34,310 nucleotides of DNA from a virus. A model generated the notes under the pieces. It was not told the origin of the DNA. It made no database searches and saw nothing but the letters and a program-made list of their open reading frames with translations. Of this stretch, positions 1 to 6,684 are shown one piece after another. Every line of letters begins with the position of its first letter. Positions within the stretch are counted from its first letter, which is position 1. The stretch is taken from positions 1 through 34,310 of the IMG/VR virus record IMGVR_UViG_3300007734_000607, one strand, 5' to 3'. Both the position numbers and the translations under genes were made by a program.

Positions 1-103
1 ATACGATTGCGTTGCAGTTGTAAATGCGCCTTGAATCTTGTCCGACAAGGCTATTCTTGGATCTAGTCTGGATGACTGTAGACTTGCAGCAAGTGGGTAC
101 AGA
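1..103. repeat. Left copy of terminal near-repeat (genome overlap)
   Basis: These 103 bases align without gaps to 34208-34310, with 12 mismatches by eye. Both copies code for the same stretch of the tail hub-like protein in the same - strand frame, which suggests the window ends overlap on a circular or circularly permuted genome. The mismatches change five of 34 residues, so the two copies are different alleles or paralogues, not a simple read overlap. Confidence 0.8.
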
Positions 104-927
104 CCGTTGTAAGTCAAAACAAGTATGTCACCACCGTACTTCATTAGACAACGCTTGCCAACAGGCTTACCAAGCCTCCAAACGCCGATTAGCGCCCATT
201 TCGTAGCATCTGATGGATCAGTACCAGCGTAGACAATAACCTCGCCATTGGACGTTATAAACACTAGGTTATCGTCAACACCGTAGCCTGCGTCAATTGT
301 CCATGTTGAAACCGCAACAAGATAACCGCCGAGCTGGGCAACCGAACTTAGATCAATTGCGGCAGCTGCGCCTGAAATGCTCAAAGTTGGCAGATACCAC
401 GCTTTAAGGGTTGAGGCTTGCGTAAACCAAACTTGATTTTTAAACGTGGTGATATTGCTCAACGTAGTTGCTGTCACACCAGTAATTGACGGGTTTGACC
501 AAACTGAGCCGTTGTATAGTAACGGCGCATCCACACCATTGACCGCCATGATGTATCCGCCAGCGGGAGTTGTGACGTTGACATATTCCCATTTGGCGTT
601 AGTTAGTCCCGTTCTTACCGCTGCGCCAACCGCACCGCCCGCCGTACAGTCGTAAATTGACGTTCCCGCAATAGCAAACAATTCGTCAGTTGCACCCGAT
701 GAGTACGCCATAAGCGTCTGCACTTGACCCGTAATGCCTGTTGAGTATTGAGTGTAGCCGCCACGCAACACTACGTTGTTGACCGTAGGAAACAAATTAG
801 TTAGCTGAACGGCATCGAGCGTATCCATGTTTGCAATGGAGTCCCGCACGTTCCAACCACCGATAGGCGCTGGTAACGACTGGACACGAGCTGCCGTGCC
901 TTGAACAAGTCGGTTGGGCGCAAGCAT
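1..927 (-). CDS. Tail hub-like structural protein, N-terminal part (cut by window edge)
   Basis: Open frame of 309 codons from an ATG at 927 to the window edge with no stop. The start overlaps the stop of the upstream adaptor gene (TAATG), so translation is probably coupled. The protein is rich in beta-type, Thr/Ser/Gly sequence, with segments such as PAPIGGWNVRDS near the N-terminus. Its place after coat and adaptor genes matches the tail hub (gp10-like DNA stabilisation protein) of P22-type phages or the tail-tube B protein of T7-type phages. The last 34 residues (LYPLAASLQ to TATQSY) match, with five differences, the first 34 residues of the gene entering at the right edge (33599-34310). 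Joined, they would give about 511 residues, close to P22 gp10 from memory. The function is inferred from position and size rather than a clear motif. Confidence 0.75.
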   Translation of the reverse strand, partial: MLAPNRLVQGTAARVQSLPAPIGGWNVRDSIANMDTLDAVQLTNLFPTVNNVVLRGGYTQYSTGITGQVQTLMAYSSGATDELFAIAGTSIYDCTAGGAVGAAVRTGLTNAKWEYVNVTTPAGGYIMAVNGVDAPLLYNGSVWSNPSITGVTATTLSNITTFKNQVWFTQASTLKAWYLPTLSISGAAAAIDLSSVAQLGGYLVAVSTWTIDAGYGVDDNLVFITSNGEVIVYAGTDPSDATKWALIGVWRLGKPVGKRCLMKYGGDILVLTYNGLYPLAASLQSSRLDPRIALSDKIQGAFTTATQSY

Positions 928-1835
928 TAGTTTGTTCCGTAGCCAGTATCGGGTATGTTGTCGTAGCCAATTAAGACTGTGCCTGGGCGTGGTGCAAACG
1001 ACAAGTTAGCCGCCGACATATCCTGCGCCCGAACAATCTCAAATTCCTCAAGATAGTTACGGAACATGGCTGTCGTATCAAAGCCCTTAGCCTCGAAATA
1101 CTTGAGCTTTGTAGCCAACACCATCAGTCGGTCAGGATAAATGCAAGTATCGGTGTCAACGGTAAATGAGGTCTTGACCACACCAGTTGACGATAATGCC
1201 CAACCGTTTGATCGGTACTCGTAGCCAAGAAGCTCGTTAGTGGAAACGCCAGGCCAGATTTGAAAGTATTTGCCCAACAAGCGCCACCGAATCCGTGGGC
1301 CTGTTGAGATAAACCCTGACAACAGCCATTCCCATTGCTGTGGACTCTCCGGCCCTAGCATTTCCCAATGCTTGCTGAGATCCCACATAGTCCTTGGCAC
1401 AGCCGATTCGTAATCTGAGGGTAAGGCATACATCACCTTTTCAAAGGTAATCGTAGCGCCTGTGTACGTTCCCGTAGACGGTAGATTAACGGTGACTTGC
1501 GTACTTGAGTCTACAGATTCAATATAACAAGCGTTTGAAATACCGTTGCCCACCACTTGATACGTTGTATCTAAACCTGCGGTACTTGGAATGTTTGTAA
1601 TGGTGTAAGTGTTTTCGGTTACATCGCCCGTTGTTTGAGTGTATTCACTCGTAAACGTATAGCGTTTGGTTAATTCCCGCCAGTCGTGTCTACGCAAGAA
1701 CTCGTAGCCAGCTGCGTTCATTAACGCCAAGATTTGAATGACATCTTGGTTCGTATTCGATGCCACAGTAGTGGGCGTTGATACCCCAAGTTCGTTAGTG
1801 ACTTGGGTTACTAGCTGTAGCATCGTTGATGACAT
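927..1835 (-). CDS. Head-to-tail adaptor-like protein
   Basis: 302 residues. It begins with a helical segment (LQLVTQVTNELG, then DVIQILALMNAAGYEFLRRHDW at about 29-50) typical of podovirus head-tail adaptor proteins of the gp4 / tail-tube-A type. A beta-rich middle follows (YTITNIPS, STQVTVNLPSTG), then a conserved C-terminal part (FEKVMYALPSDYESAVPRTM and RIRWRLLGKYFQIWPG). The start has a ribosome-binding AGAGGA that is part of the end of the upstream gene, whose TAA lies just before the ATG. Downstream it overlaps the tail hub-like gene by one base. The role, forming the ring between portal and tail hub, is inferred from pattern and order. Confidence 0.75.
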   Translation of the reverse strand: MSSTMLQLVTQVTNELGVSTPTTVASNTNQDVIQILALMNAAGYEFLRRHDWRELTKRYTFTSEYTQTTGDVTENTYTITNIPSTAGLDTTYQVVGNGISNACYIESVDSSTQVTVNLPSTGTYTGATITFEKVMYALPSDYESAVPRTMWDLSKHWEMLGPESPQQWEWLLSGFISTGPRIRWRLLGKYFQIWPGVSTNELLGYEYRSNGWALSSTGVVKTSFTVDTDTCIYPDRLMVLATKLKYFEAKGFDTTAMFRNYLEEFEIVRAQDMSAANLSFAPRPGTVLIGYDNIPDTGYGTN

Positions 1836-2372
1836 TTATTCCTCTTTGCGTGGCCTCCCAACCTTCTTTTCTGACATTTGAGCAATCAAAGCCGCCATTT
1901 GCTGTTTAACTTCAGCAAGTTCCGACTTGGTGTGTTCAATCTCAGTCTGACTAGAAGATTGGTTCTTAACTTGTAAATAACGCCTAGCCTGCTCTCGCAA
2001 ACCCACCGCCCCCATGCCAATCCTTTGCAACTGGCTGTCGGACGCTGTAGCAACTTGCTCGACTGTCTGAAATTTAAAAATTTGCAATTCTGCCATCTGC
2101 ATATCGTTAAAGTTATCAGGATCGTCTTTTACCCATTGGCTCAGAGGCACACCAATAACTTCGGCGTTATTGTTTTGCATCTGAAAATGCAACCATTGAC
2201 GGGGAAAACGCTGCTTATGATCGTCCCTAACGGGTTGGTCAATAATCGTCGTTTTGTCCCCTGGCACTATAATTCTAACAAACGGCTTTTCTTTGTACGG
2301 CTCTTTATCGTAAACGTAAAACTCGACGTGTAGGTGAGTGTCTGCGTTGTGAATATCGCTGTCTAAAGCCAA
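1836..2372 (-). CDS. Conserved phage protein with C-terminal coiled coil and GRPRK motif
   Basis: 178 residues. The start is a TTG at 2372 preceded by GGGG and the stop of the upstream gene. The N-terminal two thirds is a compact mixed domain (HLHVEFYVYDKEPYKEKPFV, then PRQWLHFQMQNNNAEVIG). Residues from about 140 form a charged Gln/Glu/Lys coiled coil (EHTKSELAEVKQQMAALIAQ), ending in VGRPRKEE, which resembles an AT-hook core. It sits between a small virion protein and the head-tail adaptor, so a structural or assembly role is likely. I know such proteins only as conserved hypotheticals near podovirus coat genes; the DNA-binding idea rests only on the short basic tail. Confidence 0.75.
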   Translation of the reverse strand: MALDSDIHNADTHLHVEFYVYDKEPYKEKPFVRIIVPGDKTTIIDQPVRDDHKQRFPRQWLHFQMQNNNAEVIGVPLSQWVKDDPDNFNDMQMAELQIFKFQTVEQVATASDSQLQRIGMGAVGLREQARRYLQVKNQSSSQTEIEHTKSELAEVKQQMAALIAQMSEKKVGRPRKEE

Positions 2373-2373
2373 T

Positions 2374-2736
2374 TTATGCCCCTGTTAATGTTACCCAAGT
2401 CGTTGCTGAAGTACCAACCAACAACATAGTTTTTGCTGTTGCAAGCGTTACGCTTGTTGCAGCTGCGTTAATAGTGCTGCTAGTGTTAAACGGATAAATG
2501 GTAATTGTTTGACCAGAATCATTACGAATGGTCATTCTTGCGCCACTTTCAGTCGGTGGCAATTTAACGCCAGTTGACGCTGCTGAAGTCGTAATTGTGT
2601 TGTTTGACACATTTAATTGCAAAGCGTCTGCCGAAGTTGAACCAAGTGCGACTAGGCCAACAGCACCGTCACCACAAATGACTTGAGCAGATAGTGGCGA
2701 GTTGCCTGCGCCCATAATTCTTGATGGAAATGCCAT
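2374..2736 (-). CDS. Small beta-rich virion protein
   Basis: 120 residues, rich in Thr, Ser, Ala and Val with alternating hydrophobic residues (LNVSNNTITTSAASTG, MTIRNDSGQTITIYPF), typical of small capsid decoration or fibre-like proteins. There is no signal peptide or recognisable catalytic motif. An AAAGGA ribosome-binding site lies six bases before the ATG. It lies in the head gene cluster, directly after the MptE-like gene. A decoration or head-fibre role is inferred from composition and context only. Confidence 0.7.
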   Translation of the reverse strand: MAFPSRIMGAGNSPLSAQVICGDGAVGLVALGSTSADALQLNVSNNTITTSAASTGVKLPPTESGARMTIRNDSGQTITIYPFNTSSTINAAATSVTLATAKTMLLVGTSATTWVTLTGA

Positions 2737-2750
2737 GATTGTCCTTTAAG

Positions 2751-3518
2751 TTAATTACTCATTGCTTTTGCCATTTGGTGCAAAAGCCCATCGCCACACA
2801 CTTCAATCGTAACATCATCAAAGCCTGCTACGACATTCTGAAAATCCGTTACTTGCTGTGCCATCCACGGCGCACACTTGTACGTCACATCGTTAATCAT
2901 AGCGTCAATTACACGATCTGCGTTATTACTTTCTTGTTTATAAGCATGATGTTCGCCATCTCGATAGCTCGAATCCATGCCAAATAAGAAAATACGCTCA
3001 AAACCTTGTAACTTTGCCAATATCAACGACAAGATGCCAACAGTTGTAAAGCCGCCCATCAAGTGAACTGGTCGAGCCTTTTCATGCTCAAGCAGATCGT
3101 AGACGCCAGGCGTATTGGCGTGGACTAACACCACTTTGTAATGTTTCAAGGCATCAAACACAGCCTCGTCGCATTGGCTAGTAATGTAAAAAGTAGTCTT
3201 TGCATAAGGTTTTTGCACAAATCTTACGTTTTCAGGTCTTGCGTCAAGCATCACCATTGCGTCTGGAATAATGCCTTGCCCAACCAAATAATCGTAAGAA
3301 CCGTTCATTGCCCAAACTTTAGAGCCGTTTTGATGGCGGACTTTCAACTGGTCAATCGTGTCAACCAGACTTGGCCCACCACCAACAAGGCATACGCTGC
3401 CTTGGCGTGACTCGTCAAAATCAAACCAAGGCAGCGACCTTTTTACGGATCGCTGCACATTGCCCAACAATACGTCAGGCTCTGTGTTTCCTACCACATC
3501 AAGTACAGCTTCAATCAT
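2751..3518 (-). CDS. MptE-like / DUF115 family protein (glycan-related)
   Basis: 255 residues. Residues 42-51 read VCLVGGGPSL, the glycine-rich motif of the DUF115 / MAF_flag10 / MptE-like family (6-hydroxymethylpterin pyrophosphokinase-like fold, also found in Maf proteins linked to flagellin glycosylation). Supporting motifs are VWAMNGSYDYL (68-78), VMLDARPENV (89-98), HLMGGFTTVGILSLILA (152-168) and IFLFGMDSSYRDG (176-188). Phage homologues are often found among structural genes. With the FkbM methyltransferase and glycosyltransferase-like genes of the same message it forms a possible surface-sugar module. The ATG overlaps the upstream stop (TAATG). The family call is firm; substrate and target are unknown. 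Confidence 0.85.
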   Translation of the reverse strand: MIEAVLDVVGNTEPDVLLGNVQRSVKRSLPWFDFDESRQGSVCLVGGGPSLVDTIDQLKVRHQNGSKVWAMNGSYDYLVGQGIIPDAMVMLDARPENVRFVQKPYAKTTFYITSQCDEAVFDALKHYKVVLVHANTPGVYDLLEHEKARPVHLMGGFTTVGILSLILAKLQGFERIFLFGMDSSYRDGEHHAYKQESNNADRVIDAMINDVTYKCAPWMAQQVTDFQNVVAGFDDVTIEVCGDGLLHQMAKAMSN

Positions 3519-4051
3519 TAAGTGATTTGTGACTGGAGATGTGGACGGTTAATCGTCACGGTGACTGTTGAAGTCGTAGAAGTGACGGTGGTTAAGTTTG
3601 CTGAACGTGCAGCAACCAATTGCAAACCAGCACTCGCCAAGACTTTGACACGGCCTGCGGTGGCAGACAGGAACAAAGTGACTTGAGGCGTGACGGTAAC
3701 AGCAGTCTTTTTAATGACCGCATTGCCTGCAATTTGATACCAACCGTATAGACCAGCTGTGGTTGCCGCCATAGCGACAGCAATTGGCACAGCTTGAACA
3801 GCGGTATTGGTAATCAGCGCAGTTTGGTAAGTTGTTGCGTTGTACTTGACTACAGAACCAACAACAGTTGATGCCACGCCTAACAGCAGGATGAATTCAC
3901 CCTCGCCGTAGGTTGGATCAAATGCACGAACGATAGTACCTAGAACAGCTGGAGGCGTAGGAATAGTCGTGCCGCCTGCTGTAGAAGTACCAGAGTCCGT
4001 TTGAGCAATTTGCAGAAGTCCTGCACGAGGTTCGTCGAATGTATATGCCAT
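3518..4051 (-). CDS. Virion protein next to coat (decoration-like)
   Basis: 177 residues from the ATG at 4051 (MAYTFDEPRAGLLQIAQ). This start has AAAGGA seven to eight bases upstream; a longer reading from 4105 would run into the coat gene and is less likely. The protein is beta-rich and Ala/Thr/Val-rich, with few charges after residue 60 (TTAGLYGWYQIAGNAVIKK, FLSATAGRVKVLA), like capsid-associated proteins encoded just after the coat. No enzyme motif is seen. It follows coat by 11 bases and overlaps the MptE-like gene by one base. A decoration or cement role is inferred from position. Confidence 0.75.
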   Translation of the reverse strand: MAYTFDEPRAGLLQIAQTDSGTSTAGGTTIPTPPAVLGTIVRAFDPTYGEGEFILLLGVASTVVGSVVKYNATTYQTALITNTAVQAVPIAVAMAATTAGLYGWYQIAGNAVIKKTAVTVTPQVTLFLSATAGRVKVLASAGLQLVAARSANLTTVTSTTSTVTVTINRPHLQSQIT

Positions 4052-4062
4052 GATGGTTTCCT

Positions 4063-5064
4063 TTAGGCGATCAGAACGCCGCAAAATTGCGGGCCTGAAG
4101 AACAAAGATTGCCAGCAAAACCAATTAGCTTGACGATTGCGTCCTGATTGACGGCCTGTCTTTCTCCGCCGATTGGCACGAAATTACGATCAGCGTGTGG
4201 ACGGAACATGATGTATTTCGTGTTCAAGAACCACATATGGCTTGCTGTTGCGGCTGAACCGATACCACCGTCCAGAACCACATCAGATGCCATACCTGCG
4301 CCGTAGTATTTCAACGATGCAAAGCCTGCGCCAGCTGACGAATTGCCACCGTCTGTGATGCGTTGGATCGACTGCAACGATTGCAAATACAATTTGTAAT
4401 AGTTGTTGTCGCAAACGATCAAGTCAGGTTTGTCAGTTCCACGAATCAACTGAACAGCTAAAGCATCCATGTACGCTTGGATGTTTGATGCCGAAACAGC
4501 AGAGCCGCCGTTAGTCACGCCTGAATAGGCAACAGATTGCCAAAACGTGAAGGTTGCACGGTTAATGCCGCCGTAAGTACCAGTCGATGGTGCATCAGGA
4601 ACAGCAGCGCCTAAGCCTGTGATGTTCTTGCCTGAGTTACCAGTACCGTCTAGGTAAATGTCACCCGAAATACGGTTAGCCAACTGTGCTTCAGCCACGT
4701 TCATACGACCGTCGAGCAAGTCGATAATCGCTTCTTTGCCGCTGTTCTGAATCATTTCCAAGCCGCTGATCGAAACTGCCGATGCGTACTGGGTAATCGA
4801 GAATTGGGCAGCAGAAATAGGGCTGTTTTGGCTGACGTTCAATACTTCATATCCTGAATAGGAATTAGTATTATTTGTCGCCGAATCCGAGTACATAATT
4901 TCCTGCAAAATTACGTTACCGCCAGAAAACGTCTTTACGTTGCCACGTTCTTTCAAACGGCGCAGTAAAGCGTTGTTGTTTGTTACGTTGTCAGCAAGTT
5001 CACCTGTGCGGCTTTGAATGTTAGTCGCAATGATGTCGCTGATCGAGCTATTGGCAAATGCCAT
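4063..5064 (-). CDS. Major capsid (coat) protein
   Basis: 333 residues. The N-terminal helix (ISDIIATNIQSRTGELADNV) followed by NNALLRRLKERGNVKTFSGG and the beta-rich body (SAVSISGLEMIQNSGKEAI, DKPDLIVCDNNYYKLYLQSL, AGMASDVVLDGGIG) match podovirus coat proteins of HK97-like fold that I recognise by pattern. The C-terminus (NQDAIVKLIGFAGNLCSSGP) is also typical. A GGAG ribosome-binding site lies eight bases before the ATG. The gene follows the scaffold gene directly, the standard order. It assembles the head shell with the scaffold and portal. No separate protease gene is visible, so proteolytic maturation is not evident. Confidence 0.92.
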   Translation of the reverse strand: MAFANSSISDIIATNIQSRTGELADNVTNNNALLRRLKERGNVKTFSGGNVILQEIMYSDSATNNTNSYSGYEVLNVSQNSPISAAQFSITQYASAVSISGLEMIQNSGKEAIIDLLDGRMNVAEAQLANRISGDIYLDGTGNSGKNITGLGAAVPDAPSTGTYGGINRATFTFWQSVAYSGVTNGGSAVSASNIQAYMDALAVQLIRGTDKPDLIVCDNNYYKLYLQSLQSIQRITDGGNSSAGAGFASLKYYGAGMASDVVLDGGIGSAATASHMWFLNTKYIMFRPHADRNFVPIGGERQAVNQDAIVKLIGFAGNLCSSGPQFCGVLIA

Positions 5065-5084
5065 AGTAATCTCCGATTAGGTTA

Positions 5085-5996
5085 TCAAAAACGCTCATTA
5101 AGATTGTCAAATTGCTCTGACAATAATGAGCGCCTATCTTGCGCTTTGGTTGCCGTTGCCGCCCCTGGTGTGGAGGATTTAACGCTGACCGCTGCCGCCC
5201 GAGCCGCTTTCGCTGCTCTGTTCGATTGTTCCCGTTTTGCTGCATCTGCTGAACCCTGTGAGGCTTGCTGATGTTTCGTAAACAGGTCGTTATCTAGGCG
5301 TATTGCTTTTTGGTACGCATCATCCAAGTCTTGAGCCACGCCGCTGTTGAGCAACTGGATCATCGTTGGTCGTGCTTCCTCAAAATACTCTGCTTTTGCT
5401 TGAAACTGGTTAATTTCACTCAAAAGCGCTTGATTCTGAGCAGTTTCCTGCTGTTGCTTCCAATTTAGCACCTCGCCTCTGACTTGTGCAAGTTCATTTT
5501 GAATAGCGTAAAAGTTGGGATCAGTAGGCTGAAACTGAGTTTCGCCCATATTGATGCCGTACTGTTGCGCTAATTGTGCAAAGTAAGCCTGTTTTTGCTG
5601 TGGTGAGCCGTGGCGCAAGACGTTATCAGCTTCCATCAAGGCTTTGACCGCCTGTGGTGCTTCGATGCCTAACCCACGGATGTTGTTCATGTACGGCTCA
5701 ATGGCTTGCTGCATTTGGTCAGCATATTGAGCCTTGGAAAGCAAAGGCTGAACGCCTGCTTTCATTTCTTCTTCACGTTTCCAAGCGTATTCTTTGAGCT
5801 TTGGATCTGCCGTTGTCCACGCCTCGTGGTAATCCTTCTTCCACGATGCTGGCGGTCTTTCCCAAACGGGAGGTTCTGGCGCTTCCAGATCGGGTTCGGC
5901 TTGCGTTTTGACTAGCTCGACTGGTGTTTCATTCTGAACTTCGTCGAACTGCTGTGACAGTAATTCACGACGATCTGGTTGTTCAGTATTTTCCAA
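5085..5996 (-). CDS. Scaffold-like head assembly protein
   Basis: 303 residues, highly charged and Gln/Glu/Ala-rich, mostly helical, with no cysteines. It starts at a TTG (5996) with AAAGGGG six to seven bases upstream. It contains a Pro-rich acidic stretch (EAPEPPVWERPPASWKKDY, about 40-58) and long helices, and ends in a basic Ala/Lys region. A motif near the N-terminus (DRRELLSQQFDEV, residues 8-20) recurs at the C-terminus (DRRSLLSEQFDNL, residues 287-299). Its position between the portal-proximal genes and coat is that of a scaffolding protein. In P22 the scaffold C-terminus binds coat; here both ends may do so, which is inference. Confidence 0.85.
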   Translation of the reverse strand: MENTEQPDRRELLSQQFDEVQNETPVELVKTQAEPDLEAPEPPVWERPPASWKKDYHEAWTTADPKLKEYAWKREEEMKAGVQPLLSKAQYADQMQQAIEPYMNNIRGLGIEAPQAVKALMEADNVLRHGSPQQKQAYFAQLAQQYGINMGETQFQPTDPNFYAIQNELAQVRGEVLNWKQQQETAQNQALLSEINQFQAKAEYFEEARPTMIQLLNSGVAQDLDDAYQKAIRLDNDLFTKHQQASQGSADAAKREQSNRAAKAARAAAVSVKSSTPGAATATKAQDRRSLLSEQFDNLNERF

Positions 5997-6007
5997 TTTA
6001 TACCCCT

Positions 6008-6328
6008 TTAGGTAAATTTACGACGTAATTGTGTAAGAACTTGATTAGCCTGCTTATGCGTCATGTTTGCCAGCTGCTGCCGCATGACCTCTTTGCGTGT
6101 ATCTATCGGTGGTGGCAGCTTGGTTTCCATCTTTTCGTTGCCCACCTCAATGCAGCCATGCTGTCGTAAGTGGTCACGATGTACCGAACGGCTTGTAATC
6201 ATTGAACCGTCGATCATGGATTTGTATGGGGCAATGTCTGGCATGACCATTGGGCCAAGGCTCTCGTAATGCTCTTTTGAGCCTTTCTCAACCAGTTCGC
6301 CATTAACGTATATGTAAGTTTTTTTCAT
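6008..6328 (-). CDS. Conserved podovirus protein upstream of scaffold
   Basis: 106 residues. It has a conserved block around residues 31-64 (DIAPYKSMIDGSMITSRSVH then RDHLRQHGCIEVGNE) that I recognise from many podovirus genomes as an uncharacterised protein just before the scaffold gene. The C-terminal third is basic and helical (KEVMRQQLANMTHKQANQVL). The start ATG overlaps the upstream stop (ATGA). The function is unknown; conserved placement suggests a head assembly or early morphogenesis role. Confidence 0.8.
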   Translation of the reverse strand: MKKTYIYVNGELVEKGSKEHYESLGPMVMPDIAPYKSMIDGSMITSRSVHRDHLRQHGCIEVGNEKMETKLPPPIDTRKEVMRQQLANMTHKQANQVLTQLRRKFT

Positions 6329-6684
6329 ATCAAAGCTAAAACGTCCTCATCATCCATTTCTATGTGTTCGTTGTAAATCCTGTTTACTCGATCTAGATCA
6401 GCCAACATTGCATCGTAATCAATGACCGCTGGCGCTTGCGCTGTGGCCTCAATGACAAACGGTTCTGCAATTTCCTCTGCAATCCTTGGCTTACCCTCAA
6501 CTATTTGCTCAAATAACGCTAAAACCTCATCTCGCCTTGCTTTTGCCTTGTCTGCCTCTTGCTTACGGTAGGCATCTTCCTCTTTCTTGCGTTTACCGCC
6601 ATCGTGGGTGTCAACGTCAATTAGAACGGGTACATAGTCCCATGTCGCATCGTCCCACGTTCCGGTATCCCAGTAACCGTTCAT
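6325..6684 (-). CDS. Small acidic phage protein
   Basis: 119 residues. It starts with an aromatic, Asp-rich segment (YWDTGTWDDATWDYVPVLID), continues with a charged helix (KRKKEEDAYRKQEADKAKAR) and ends acidic (EHIEMDDEDVLALI). I recognise no domain. It overlaps the portal stop (ATGA at 6684-6681) and the next gene's start (6328-6325), so its amount is probably tied to portal translation. The N-terminal W-D repeats resemble virion surface proteins with WD-type turns, but this is weak. Confidence 0.7.
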   Translation of the reverse strand: MNGYWDTGTWDDATWDYVPVLIDVDTHDGGKRKKEEDAYRKQEADKAKARRDEVLALFEQIVEGKPRIAEEIAEPFVIEATAQAPAVIDYDAMLADLDRVNRIYNEHIEMDDEDVLALI

